This document shows positions 8,308 through 17,301 of a stretch of DNA of 64,000 nt, piece by piece (within the stretch, counting starts at the first letter, position 1; each line of letters opens with the position of its first letter). The DNA lies in assembly GCA_963830545.1 (NCBI GenBank), contig CAWHMK010000001.1:682001-746000 (forward strand). The letters run 5' to 3'. The notes beneath the pieces were generated by a model. The model had not been told where the DNA came from and searched no databases. It saw only the letters and a program-made list of their open reading frames with translations. The translations under genes and the position numbers were made by a program. The DNA comes from DATGJX01 sp963830545 (lineage in GTDB: Bacteria > Vulcanimicrobiota > Vulcanimicrobiia > Vulcanimicrobiales > Vulcanimicrobiaceae).

Positions 8308-9849
8308 CTACTGCTCGGCGATGCGATCGATTGCCGAAACGATGGCGGCATCGGGGTCGCCGGGCGAACCGTTGATGATGAACGCAAAAACGACCCGCCC
8401 GTGCTTGTGCGTATCCACATAACCGGCCAGGGACGATACGCCGTCCACATGGCCGCTCTTCGCGCGCACCCGCCCTCGCGCGCTCGTAAAATCGTACATC
8501 CTGAGCGTCCCGTCTTCTCCACCGCGCGCGAGCAGGGGGTATAACGCGTTGCCGCCCGGCGCCGCGTCATAGTACGAAAGAATCCGCGCCAGCGTGACTG
8601 CGGCGACGCGATTGGCATGGGCCAGGCCGCTTCCGTCGACGATGTGCAGTCCCGGCGTTGGAACTCCTTGCTCGGCGAGTAGCCTGGTCTCGGCGCGCAG
8701 GCCGTCGCGGTCGTCTGCGGTGTTGCCGCTGTTTCCACCGACCGTCCGCATGAATTGTTCCGCGAAATGATTGTCGGAGACCACGAGCATATGCCTGACC
8801 AAATCGGGAAGCGGGGCGGAGCGATGCATCCACAGGACGGCGGCGTCGAGCGGTACGGTCCCGGTTCGCGGCAATTGCGCGACGGAGATGGCATCCCGCC
8901 GGAGCATGCCGGAAAGCACGGATCCTGCGTACGCATCGATGCCGTGCACGGGCACGTAAAACGTCTCTTGCACGCCGGGCGGAATGGTGCCGTCGAGATG
9001 AAACTCGTTCGGCGTTTCGGTTGCGGCAACGATCGTGTCGTCGCCTCCGCCGGTGCCGACGCTTCCGTAATAGTGAACGTCGCGGCTTTGCGGCTCGATC
9101 CAAACGCGCGCCGCTTCACCGGGCGAAGTTCCGGTCACATGAAATTCGACCGTATCCTCGTCGATCGATATGCCGCTGGTCGCAGCCATAAAATCTTCGT
9201 TCGAATCGTCCGCATTCCAAAGCGAATTGATCTCCTCGCCCGCTATAGCGCTGCCGTCGACCGCCACGCCGCCGCGTATCGCCTGCACGCGGTCTTTGCG
9301 CAGTGTCGCCGCGGCGTCGCGCAAATCGGCGCTGCGCAGCGAGGGGTCGCCCGAACCTTCGAGCCACAGATCGCCCTCGATAACGCCGTTTTGGGGTGGT
9401 CGAGATGCAGCCAGCAGCGTGTCGAAGCGGTACTGCGGACCGAGATCCGCGAGTGCGGCGTCGGCAACGATCAGTTTTTGCGCCGATGCGGGTGTAAGCG
9501 CACGAGACGAGCGATCGTCGTACAGCACGCTGCCATCCTGTGCGATGACGATGCAACTGCACACTCCGCCGCCGTTCAACGCGGGCGTCAGCGCACTTCG
9601 CACGGCCTTTTGCAACTGCGCGCGCGATGCCGCCCCCCATGCGGGCGCCGCCACCCGGCGAACGGCCACTACTATCGTGCGTTGCTCGTGCGCGGCCGGA
9701 ACGGTCGCAGCGTGACCGCGCGGACGCAGCGCGAACGCCACGAGCACGACGACCAAGAGAACCGCAAGTGCGGCGCTGATGCGGCGCTTACGTCCCCGAG
9801 ATCGCCGCGATCTGCTCTTGTAGTTTACGCTGCTCTTCACGTAAGGCAT
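8308..9849 (-). CDS. dacB: D-alanyl-D-alanine carboxypeptidase, PBP4/DacB class (peptidase S13)
   Basis: 513 residues with a basic N-terminus and one membrane anchor (ISAALAVLLVVVLVAFAL, ~24-41). The three penicillin-binding motifs are present: SxxK at S122-K125 (PASAQKLIVAD), SDN in VVSDNHFAEQ near 345 and KSG in RVRAKSGHVDG near 455. The enzyme trims or cleaves peptidoglycan stem peptides outside the cytoplasmic membrane. The start at 9849 overlaps the upstream aminopeptidase by 62 bases; a GTG three codons later is an alternative. The arrangement suggests translational coupling in an operon with M1 peptidase, tldD and tldE. Confidence 0.9.
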   Translation of the reverse strand: MPYVKSSVNYKSRSRRSRGRKRRISAALAVLLVVVLVAFALRPRGHAATVPAAHEQRTIVVAVRRVAAPAWGAASRAQLQKAVRSALTPALNGGGVCSCIVIAQDGSVLYDDRSSRALTPASAQKLIVADAALADLGPQYRFDTLLAASRPPQNGVIEGDLWLEGSGDPSLRSADLRDAAATLRKDRVQAIRGGVAVDGSAIAGEEINSLWNADDSNEDFMAATSGISIDEDTVEFHVTGTSPGEAARVWIEPQSRDVHYYGSVGTGGGDDTIVAATETPNEFHLDGTIPPGVQETFYVPVHGIDAYAGSVLSGMLRRDAISVAQLPRTGTVPLDAAVLWMHRSAPLPDLVRHMLVVSDNHFAEQFMRTVGGNSGNTADDRDGLRAETRLLAEQGVPTPGLHIVDGSGLAHANRVAAVTLARILSYYDAAPGGNALYPLLARGGEDGTLRMYDFTSARGRVRAKSGHVDGVSSLAGYVDTHKHGRVVFAFIINGSPGDPDAAIVSAIDRIAEQ

Positions 9850-12352
9850 CGAGATCGGTCCGTAACCCCGTTACTTGCGCCGGAATTTTCTGTGATTCAC
9901 GAATGCGGATGGCCGCCTCGGCGGCATCGCGCCGGACGCGTCCATCGAAGCCTCCGCGCGACAGGCGATCGAGCACGCCTAAGAACCGGCGATCGTCGAG
10001 CGTCTGCGCGGCCACGATCGCGGAAACCTGGACGAGGAACATCGGATCGTCCAAGCGATCGACAATTGCCTGGACTGCCGCATTCCGCTCGCTCTCGAGG
10101 AGTTGCGCGTTCCTCGCGAGCGCTCCGAGGGCTGCGCGGCGCAGCGACTCGTCTTTGCCCGGCAGCACGGCAGCGACGAGCAGCGGCGTAGCGCGCGCGT
10201 CACCGAGATCTCCCAACCCGCGAGCGGCACCGGACTCCACCGTGGCGTTCCACGATTTGCCGGCGAGAGCCGCCGAGAGAACGTCGAACGCACGCTCGTC
10301 ACGCGTTTTACCGAGCGCGTGCAGCGCGGCTGCCTGAACGAAATAGGACGCGTCGGCGGCCGCGGGTCCGAGCAGCGCTTGCGCCGCGCCCGCGTTGTGA
10401 AATTCTCCCAGCGCGGCCGCAATCGCGCGCCGTACTTTGGGATGCCGGTGCGAAATCTGCTCCACGAGCAGGCGTTGAGCCCAGGGAGCGCGCGTCTTGC
10501 CGAGCGCTCGCGCAGCCTGTTCCAGCACGCCCCATGACGGATCGTGGGCGAATGCCTGGGCAAGAGCGCTGCGCGCAGACGCCGACCCCGATTTTGCGAG
10601 CTCGCGAGCCGCGTAAATGCGCGCGGCGATATTGGGGTCGAAGGCGAGTGCGGCCGCAGCGAACGCGTCACCGTATTCGTAGGTGACGTCCGACAAGATG
10701 AATGCGCCTGGATCGAAGCGCACCAGTTGTGGGCGCGAATCGACCGGGATCGTAATCGTTTCGTGCGGACGCTCCACACGCACCCGAATCCGGCGCTCTT
10801 TCGCCAAGGCCGCGTTTCCGAAGTTCGCGGCCGGACGTTCCGTCGCGCCCTCGACGATGCCGAGATCGACGTCGAACGCAAAGGCGGGATTGGATGCATC
10901 GGCCGGCTGTTTCTGATCGACCGTCAGCGTGAGTACGTTGCGATCTTCGTCATAGCCGAGCGAAACGTTCAACTTCGGATGGCCGCCGCGAAACACCCAC
11001 TGATCGAAGAATGCGCGCATGTTCCGGCCGGTGCTTTGCTCGATGGCGCGAATGAGATCGATCGTCTCGACGCTGCGCTGCGCATTGTCGGAAACGTAAC
11101 GCCGCATCGCGCGCCAAAAACGCGCTTCGCCGAGCTCGCCGCGCAGCATGTGCAGCACGGCCCCGCCCTTTTCATACAAGTGACGGTCGAAGAGTTCGAT
11201 GGGATCGCGGAACCGGTTGCATACGATCGCGCGGCGATACCGGTCGGAATCTTCCTCCAGATAGCGTTCGACGCACCCGAACACGTCGTACACGTACTCG
11301 TCATATCCGAGGTCGGCCTCTCGGAAGATCGCCTCGAAGAACGTCGCGAAGCCTTCGTTCAACCACGCGTGCGACCAGTCGCGGCAGGTGAGCAAATCGC
11401 CGAACCACTGGTGTGCGAGTTCGTGCGAAACCAGGGGGTCGCTCGAAAAATCCGCATGCGCCTTCGCGTCATGCAGCGTGCGTTCGGTTTGCGTCGTCGC
11501 GGACGTGTTCTCCATCCCGCCGAAGATGAAGTCGCTTACCGCGATCTGTGAGTACCGCGCGTACGGATAAGCGGTGCCGAGCTTTTCCTCGAATACTTCG
11601 ATCATGCGCGGCGTCTTGCCGAAGGCGCGCTCGCCGTCGGCCTCGCGCCCGGGCAGGACGTAATAGAATACGGGCAGTGTGCCGCCGGCGGGGCGCTGCG
11701 ACGATTGATCGACTTCCACGAACGGCCCGACGACCATCGTCACGAGGTACGTCGAATGAGGAACGTCCTGACGGTAGGTGAAGATCGTGCGATCGCGTTC
11801 TTCGCGGCATTCGAGAAGCGCGCCGTTCGAAAGCGCGAACTGTCCTTTGGGCACGACGATCGTCGATGAACTGGTTTGCTTCTCGTGCGGATAGTCCAGA
11901 CAAGGAAACCAGTAGCGCGCGTTTTCGTCTTGACTCTGGGTCCACGCGTGACGAACCGCATTCGGATATTCCGGCGTCGGTTGAATGAAGAACAGGCCGT
12001 GGCGCGGCTGCGTGACGCTGTAGCGCACCGCGAACGTCGCCTCTTCCTGCGCGGCGATGACCGGATCGAAGTCGATGCGCAAGTGTTTGCCGTCGGACGT
12101 AAATCGCAGCAGGCGTCCGTCGCGTTCGACGCTTTCGATGCGAAGATCGACGGCATCCAGCGTGAGCGCCGCTACCGGCTCGTCGAGCGCGCGCACCGTG
12201 GTTGTGCAGACGCCGTCCAAGTGGGCGCGTTCGAGATCGGGCTGCAGGTGCAGGTCGATATGCAGGACGTCGACGCTCTTGTCGGGCCCATAACGCAATG
12301 TCGAACCGGGCAGCGCAAACTCACGATGCGCCGAAGCTTCGTCGAGAATCAT
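9788..12352 (-). CDS. M1-family zinc aminopeptidase with C-terminal HEAT repeats
   Basis: 854 residues. The gluzincin core carries GGMEN (278-282), HELAHQWFGDL (zinc ligands H310, H314) and NEGFATFFE (zinc ligand E333). Residues ~570-820 are Ala-rich helical pairs of HEAT/PBS-lyase type, such as HPKVRRAIAAALGEF and DESLRRAALGALARN, and the end is a short coiled coil. It removes N-terminal residues from peptides; no signal peptide is seen, so it is probably cytoplasmic. The ATG at 12352 has no Shine-Dalgarno; instead a very stable hairpin sits just upstream, so the start or its control is unusual. It belongs to a protease-rich run with dacB and tldDE. Confidence 0.9.
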   Translation of the reverse strand: MILDEASAHREFALPGSTLRYGPDKSVDVLHIDLHLQPDLERAHLDGVCTTTVRALDEPVAALTLDAVDLRIESVERDGRLLRFTSDGKHLRIDFDPVIAAQEEATFAVRYSVTQPRHGLFFIQPTPEYPNAVRHAWTQSQDENARYWFPCLDYPHEKQTSSSTIVVPKGQFALSNGALLECREERDRTIFTYRQDVPHSTYLVTMVVGPFVEVDQSSQRPAGGTLPVFYYVLPGREADGERAFGKTPRMIEVFEEKLGTAYPYARYSQIAVSDFIFGGMENTSATTQTERTLHDAKAHADFSSDPLVSHELAHQWFGDLLTCRDWSHAWLNEGFATFFEAIFREADLGYDEYVYDVFGCVERYLEEDSDRYRRAIVCNRFRDPIELFDRHLYEKGGAVLHMLRGELGEARFWRAMRRYVSDNAQRSVETIDLIRAIEQSTGRNMRAFFDQWVFRGGHPKLNVSLGYDEDRNVLTLTVDQKQPADASNPAFAFDVDLGIVEGATERPAANFGNAALAKERRIRVRVERPHETITIPVDSRPQLVRFDPGAFILSDVTYEYGDAFAAAALAFDPNIAARIYAARELAKSGSASARSALAQAFAHDPSWGVLEQAARALGKTRAPWAQRLLVEQISHRHPKVRRAIAAALGEFHNAGAAQALLGPAAADASYFVQAAALHALGKTRDERAFDVLSAALAGKSWNATVESGAARGLGDLGDARATPLLVAAVLPGKDESLRRAALGALARNAQLLESERNAAVQAIVDRLDDPMFLVQVSAIVAAQTLDDRRFLGVLDRLSRGGFDGRVRRDAAEAAIRIRESQKIPAQVTGLRTDLDALREEQRKLQEQIAAISGT

Positions 12353-12354
12353 GG

Positions 12355-12412
12355 AACGAGCGCTGTTCGTTGCGGCGGTCCCGGTTTCCCGGGACCCGCC
12401 GCCGCGCTCGTT
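12355..12412. promoter_or_regulatory. nested inverted repeat between stalk-protein gene and aminopeptidase gene
   Basis: An inner stem pairs 12372-12384 (GCGGCGGTCCCGG) with 12389-12402 (one-base bulge) around a TTTC loop. An outer stem pairs AACGAGCG (12355-12362) with CGCTCGTT (12405-12412). It begins at the stop of the stalk-protein gene and ends two bases from the aminopeptidase ATG on the minus strand. There is no T-run, so a classical terminator is unlikely. It may block ribosome access, stabilise RNA ends, or be a bidirectional folding element. Confidence 0.7.
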
Positions 12413-13468
12413 AGGTGCTGTACACTAACTGACGCTCGAGTGACGCGCCGCTGGGCGAGGTCGTCGTGATGATGACGCGCACTTGACCGCCCGAAACCGC
12501 ATTGAGCGAGATCGGGACGCTGAAATTCCCGTTACCGTCCGCAGTGACGTCGGTTTGGAACGTGCCGGTTCCGACTTGCAGCAGCCCGCCCAGCGCCGTC
12601 GCTTCGCCGCTCGCAACCACGTGCACGGTCGAGCCGGGAACTGTCGTACCGTTCAGCGTGAACGAGCTGCCCACTCTCGAACCCGGACCTGGACTGACGT
12701 TGCGCACGTAGTTCGGCGCCGCGCCTGCTCCGGTGGTGAACGACCAGCCGCTGTTGAAGCCGGCGCCTGCAGTGGTCGTGCCGTTCACCGCGACGTGATG
12801 CGTTCCGGGAACCAATTCCCAATTCGGCGTCACGTCGAAGCCGTTCGGATTCGCGTACACCTGACTCGTGACGTCGCGCCCGTCGACGGAAACGCGCAGG
12901 GAGTCGCGGTTCACCGGTTCGCTGAACTGCGCATGCAGATTGGGATGCGTGCTGTTCACCGTTCCGCCGCGCGCCGGATGCTGATTCGTCAAATAAAACG
13001 ATTGATTCGTTTGCGGCTGCGGCGTGTAACTCACGGAACCGCCGGACGTCGTGATGGCGACGGTTTCAGAGTTCGAGTTCCAGCTGACGTTCGCGCCGAG
13101 TGCTTGCGCAACGAAACGAAGCGGAACTTCGGTGCGTCCCGCGACCGTAAACGGCGCGACGTCCATGGTGAGCGGCTGACCGTTCACCGATGCTTGCGTC
13201 GAACCGATTACCAAATGCACGGCACGGCCGTTGCCTTGAGAATTGATGTTGCCGCTCGAGTATACGACCGACGACCCGAGCCGTTCGAAAATCGCGCGCA
13301 TCGGAACGAACACGCGGTTATTCCGCATCACGGGCGGCTGATCGAAACTCATGGCCTGTCCGTTCACCGTAACCGTGACGTTTTGGGCGCGGCCGGCGCT
13401 AAACTCGCGATTCCGAACAGCATCGAGGCGGCCAGGCCTGCTCCGGCCAGTCGCTTGAGTGCTTCCAT
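12411..13468 (-). CDS. secreted copper-amine-oxidase N-terminal-like (stalk) domain protein, frameshifted
   Basis: ATG 13468 has GGAGG upstream and begins MEALKRLAGAGLAASMLFG, a clear signal peptide. The mature part lies one frame away from about 13390 on: a copper amine oxidase N-terminal domain (VTVNGQAMSFDQPPV, RVFVPMRAIFERLG, VPLRFVAQALGA), then two Ig-like or big-type domains (HPARGGTVNSTHPNLHAQFS, PGSRVGSSFTLNG). Restoring one base in the GCGCC-rich stretch 13381-13400 joins signal peptide and domain cleanly, so I read this as a one-base deletion in the sequence. Extracellular or periplasmic, probably surface-associated; function unknown. About 352 residues when corrected. Confidence 0.78.
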
Positions 13469-13558
13469 TCTGTGTCCCTCCAAGAAATAGGACTTTTACG
13501 TTCTCCGAGGGACTGCTTACCCAAGTGACCCGTTTAAGATTGCACGCTTGGCAGAGTG

Positions 13559-16500
13559 CTAGACCGGTACCGGGGTTTCGTTCGGCTGCATTTCCTCGCG
13601 CATCGCGCGCGCATCTGCGCGCCGCTCGAAGTGGCCCATCCAGGTGTTGTAAATCATCGGCACGAGGAACAGCGTCAGCGTCAACGAGCTGAGCAGGCCG
13701 CCGATGATCACGGTTCCCATCGCTTGGCGCCACTCGCCGCCTTCCGCATAGCCTAGAGCGAGCGGCAGCATGCCGAAGATCATCGCCGCGGTCGTCATAA
13801 TGATCGGGCGGAATCGCGTAGCCGCCGCCTGCAGCACCGCATCGCGCACGCGCATGCCGCGCTTGATCAGCGTGTTCGAATAATCGACGAGCAAAATACC
13901 GTTCTTCGCTACCAGGCCGAAAAGCATGATGATGCCGAGAATCGAGATGATGTTGAGCGACTGTCCTTGCTCGGGTTGGAGACGACCCATGATCGCCAGG
14001 AAGATCAGCGCACCGATGATCGCGAGGGGCACGGAGAACATGACGATCAGCGGCTCGAGGAACGAACCGTAGAGAATCACCATCAGCATATAGACGAGCA
14101 TGAACGAGGTGAGCAGCGCAACTCCCATGTCCACGAGCGTGTCGTTGACCCATTGCGAATTGCCTTGCGCGACCGGCGTTACGCCGGCGGGCAGAAATCC
14201 GGGTTCGTCCATCTTCTTCGCGAGCGGACCTTGAACTTGACCCGTGGAGTAGCCCGGAAGCAAATCGCTCATGACGTTGACGACGCGCTGGCGGTTGAGG
14301 CGCTCGATTCGCGTCGGCGCCTTCGTCCACGTGAACGTCGCGACGTCGCCAAGCGGCACGAGCGTTCCGTCACCGGCGCGTACACGAACGTCGCGTAAAT
14401 CGTCGACGGTGTTGCGATCGGCTGTCGGGAATTGCACGCGCACGTCTACCAAACCGTTTTGCGTGCGCACTTTCGTCGCGACGGCACCGTCCACCGCGAT
14501 GCGTGCCACGTTCGCTGCAGCCGACGGAGCGACGCCGAGCAGTTCCGCCTTGGCCTGATCGATGTCGACGTTCAAACGCGGAGCCGCGATTTCAGCAGAC
14601 GTCTGCACGTTCACGGCACCAGGCACCGTACGCAAGAATTTGGCAACTTTTTCCGCGGCCGGACCGATTTCGTCTTCCGGCCCGGTCAGTGCGTAAAAAA
14701 TAGCCGAGGCTCCGCCGCCGCCGCCGCCCGTGTCCTGATCGACCTGCAAATCGCCGCCCGGCACCAAATACGCCATGCCCCGAATCTTACGAACGATGTC
14801 GTTCGTCTGCTTGACGTGACCGTCTTGGACCTCCGCCGTGAGTTGCGCGAAATTGCCGCCGGTGGTGGCTCCGAAGCCCGAAGGCTTGCGGCCGACGGTG
14901 GAGCTGACCGACTTGATCAACTTCACTTTCATGAGCGCGTCTTCGAGCTGCGTTACGTAGCGATCCGTCGTCGCGATCGGCGTGCCCGGCGGATAGGAGA
15001 CGATCATATTGATAACGCCGGTCTGCTGCGCGGGGAAGAAGTCGAAGCTGACGCCTCCAAGCGACCACATGATCAGCCCGGTGACCAGTGGCAGAACGAT
15101 AGTGGCGGCTGCAAGAGGCCGGTGCGTGCCGAGCGAGGCAAACCCTTTCGGCGGTGCCGCCCGCCTGCGACGTAGAATCCACGCGATCGCATAACACGCC
15201 AGCGTCGCGACGACAATGCCGGCGTCCAGCGGCAACGCGTTTCGGCCGCTGCCGACGAGCGCAAGAGCGTTCAACATGAGCACGACGCAAACGAAGACGA
15301 CGAATGCACCCTGTGCGAGCGCAAACGGCAGCAGACGCTCCTTATAGATCCGCGTCATGAGTTCGTATCGATGAACGATGAAGTTGAGGATCAGCAGCGC
15401 TATGATGAACACGGCGATGACGTTCATCAGGAACCAGCCTGTGGCGCTGCCACCGAACCACAGCCCGACTGCAGTGACAATCAGGATCGCGTCGAGCCGG
15501 CGGTCGTCGAGCGCGCGGAGCCACTTCGGCTCGGCCTCGGAACGTTTGCGCATGCTCCACTTCGCGGCAAGCAGCGGCGTCAGGGTAAACGAGACGAACA
15601 GCGAGAACAGCGTGGCGGTCACCACGACCGCACCGTATTCTTTCAAATATTCGCCCACGATGCCCGGGAGCAGCGCGATCGGCAGGAAGACGACCACGTC
15701 GACCATCGTAATCGCGATAGCGGCGCTGCCGATTTCGTTGCGGCCGTTGATCGCCGCATCGATCGGATTCTGCCCCATGTCTCGATGCCGGGTGATATTT
15801 TCCAAAACCACAATCGAATCGTCGACCAGAATACCGATGATCAGCGAGAGCCCCATCATGGACAGATCGTCGATGTGGAAACCGAAGAGCTTCATCAGGA
15901 TGAACGTGGACAGAATCGACGAGGGGATCGCGACGAGCACGACCACAGCGTTACGCCAGGCGTGCAGAAACAGCATCATGACGATCGCGGTCAGGATGAT
16001 GCCTTCGAGCAGCGATTGGCCGACGCCCCAGAGCTCTTTTGCCGTGATATCCGCTTGAGCGTCTTCCTCGACGAACTGCAGCTGCGGGAATCGCGCCTCA
16101 ATCTGCTTCATTTGTTGGCGCGCGACCTGCGTGGCTTTGATCTGATCGGCATCGAGCGTCGGGTTGATCGATATATACACGCGCGGCTGCCCGTTGTAGT
16201 GCGATATCGTCCGCATCTCGACGTGGCTGTCGTACGCGTTGGCGACGCTGCCGACGCGCAGGTTCTTGTCCGCGGATCCCGGCACGGGAAGCGGGATTCC
16301 GAGCAGGTCGTTCACGTTGTTGACGTATGAATGTATCGCGACCGTCGCTTCCTGAGTCGGCTGCGTCATGATGCCGCCCGGAACGTTGAGGTTGTTGTTC
16401 GCAACGGCGCTGAACACGTCCGAAAGTGTGGCGTTGGTCCCGAGGAGCCGCGACGGATCGGGCTCGACGTGGAACTCACGATCGGCCGACCCGTAGACGT

Positions 16501-17029
16501 CCACCGATTGTACGTTCGGAATCTGCTCGATCAGTGGAGTGATTTGATTGTTGACCAGATCCGCGATCTGCGGCTGCGAAAGCGACTTGGAGCTGACCGC
16601 GATGTCCAGCAGCGGCGGCTCTTGATCACCCGCTTTGATCACCTGCGGCGGATCCAGATCGCTCGGCATATAGATGCGTGCAGTGTCTACGCGGCGCTGC
16701 ACGTCCACGGCAGCCAAATCGATGTTCGCTTTCCCGATTTGAAAGAACACCGCAACGCTCGCGGTTCCTTCTTGGATTGTTGCCGTCATGTGGTCGAAGT
16801 TGTCGATGCCCGACATTTGATCTTCGATCGGCTTGACGACCATGCGCTCCATGTCTTGCGGCGACGCGCCGGGGTACGACGCGACGACCACCACGACGGG
16901 ATAGTTCGTTCCCGGCGGGTTCGAGCTTCGCCCGAGCTGGAAGAACGAAATCAATCCAAAGATCGCCAGCGCGGCAAAAACCATCGCGGTGATCACGGGG
17001 CGACTAATGGCGAATCGGGTCAACCACAC
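13559..17029 (-). CDS. RND/HAE1-family efflux transporter permease with extra membrane segment
   Basis: 1,156 residues of the AcrB-like RND superfamily: N-terminal helix (ISRPVITAMVFAALAIFG), porter domains, and the conserved TM4 block GLSLIIGILVDDSIVVLENI with its essential acidic pair; the second half carries GIIMLFGLVAKNGILLVDY. Between TM6 (SLFVSFTLTPLLAAKWSMRK) and the second porter domain (SFDFFPAQQTGVINMI) lie about 150 residues with roughly four extra hydrophobic helices, which AcrB lacks. A GGGGGGA run is seen in the second porter domain. It would pump hydrophobic compounds with a periplasmic adaptor and an outer-membrane channel; neither gene is adjacent. Substrate unknown. Confidence 0.9.
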   Translation of the reverse strand: MWLTRFAISRPVITAMVFAALAIFGLISFFQLGRSSNPPGTNYPVVVVVASYPGASPQDMERMVVKPIEDQMSGIDNFDHMTATIQEGTASVAVFFQIGKANIDLAAVDVQRRVDTARIYMPSDLDPPQVIKAGDQEPPLLDIAVSSKSLSQPQIADLVNNQITPLIEQIPNVQSVDVYGSADREFHVEPDPSRLLGTNATLSDVFSAVANNNLNVPGGIMTQPTQEATVAIHSYVNNVNDLLGIPLPVPGSADKNLRVGSVANAYDSHVEMRTISHYNGQPRVYISINPTLDADQIKATQVARQQMKQIEARFPQLQFVEEDAQADITAKELWGVGQSLLEGIILTAIVMMLFLHAWRNAVVVLVAIPSSILSTFILMKLFGFHIDDLSMMGLSLIIGILVDDSIVVLENITRHRDMGQNPIDAAINGRNEIGSAAIAITMVDVVVFLPIALLPGIVGEYLKEYGAVVVTATLFSLFVSFTLTPLLAAKWSMRKRSEAEPKWLRALDDRRLDAILIVTAVGLWFGGSATGWFLMNVIAVFIIALLILNFIVHRYELMTRIYKERLLPFALAQGAFVVFVCVVLMLNALALVGSGRNALPLDAGIVVATLACYAIAWILRRRRAAPPKGFASLGTHRPLAAATIVLPLVTGLIMWSLGGVSFDFFPAQQTGVINMIVSYPPGTPIATTDRYVTQLEDALMKVKLIKSVSSTVGRKPSGFGATTGGNFAQLTAEVQDGHVKQTNDIVRKIRGMAYLVPGGDLQVDQDTGGGGGGASAIFYALTGPEDEIGPAAEKVAKFLRTVPGAVNVQTSAEIAAPRLNVDIDQAKAELLGVAPSAAANVARIAVDGAVATKVRTQNGLVDVRVQFPTADRNTVDDLRDVRVRAGDGTLVPLGDVATFTWTKAPTRIERLNRQRVVNVMSDLLPGYSTGQVQGPLAKKMDEPGFLPAGVTPVAQGNSQWVNDTLVDMGVALLTSFMLVYMLMVILYGSFLEPLIVMFSVPLAIIGALIFLAIMGRLQPEQGQSLNIISILGIIMLFGLVAKNGILLVDYSNTLIKRGMRVRDAVLQAAATRFRPIIMTTAAMIFGMLPLALGYAEGGEWRQAMGTVIIGGLLSSLTLTLFLVPMIYNTWMGHFERRADARAMREEMQPNETPVPV

Positions 17030-17126
17030 GATACGAAGAACTCCTGGCGGCCGTTATGCTCTCAACTACGGCCGGCGGCACCGTAGAGTTTCAGCGGCTA
17101 TCGAAATTGGCTTGTGACCGCACAAT

Positions 17127-17152
17127 AAAAAAGGCCCTCGGGGCTCTTTTTA
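17127..17152 (-). terminator. intrinsic terminator downstream of tRNA-Leu
   Basis: On the minus strand a GCCC/GGGC stem with a short loop is flanked by A-rich and T-rich arms and runs into TTTTTT, three bases after the tRNA 3' end. Shape and position fit a Rho-independent terminator for the tRNA transcript. Confidence 0.8.
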
Positions 17153-17154
17153 TT

Positions 17155-17238
17155 TGCGCGAGACTGGACTCGAACCAGCACGCCCTTGCGGGCGCTAGCC
17201 CCTCAAGTCAGTGCGTCTACCAATTCCGCCACTCGCGC
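17155..17238 (-). tRNA. tRNA-Leu (anticodon GAG)
   Basis: 84-nucleotide class II tRNA. Acceptor arms GCGCGAG and CTCGCGC pair perfectly with discriminator A. The D-loop region reads GGCGGAATTGGTAGACGC, the anticodon loop is TTGAGGG (GAG, reads CUC/CUU), the long variable arm GCGCCCGCAAGGGCG folds, and the T-arm holds GGTTCGAGTCC. CCA is not encoded. The anticodon stem has one A-C mismatch. Confidence 0.96.
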
Positions 17239-17301
17239 ATAGGGGGCAACGTCGAAATTCGCCCGCCGTGAGGGCGCAAAGACAACTTCAGAACTATAGC
17301 G

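Noticed and set aside
8755..10191. Long plus-strand open frames opposite dacB/M1 (and similar at 17536-19248, 13967-16330, 51050-52645)
   Set aside because: They are mirror frames of strongly conserved minus-strand genes in GC-rich DNA, with Arg/His/Asp-rich composition and no recognisable domain.
13469..14330. N-terminal extension of the stalk-protein frame into the RND gene
   Set aside because: A signal peptide with GGAGG starts at 13468; the extension is a shadow created by the one-base slip near 13390.
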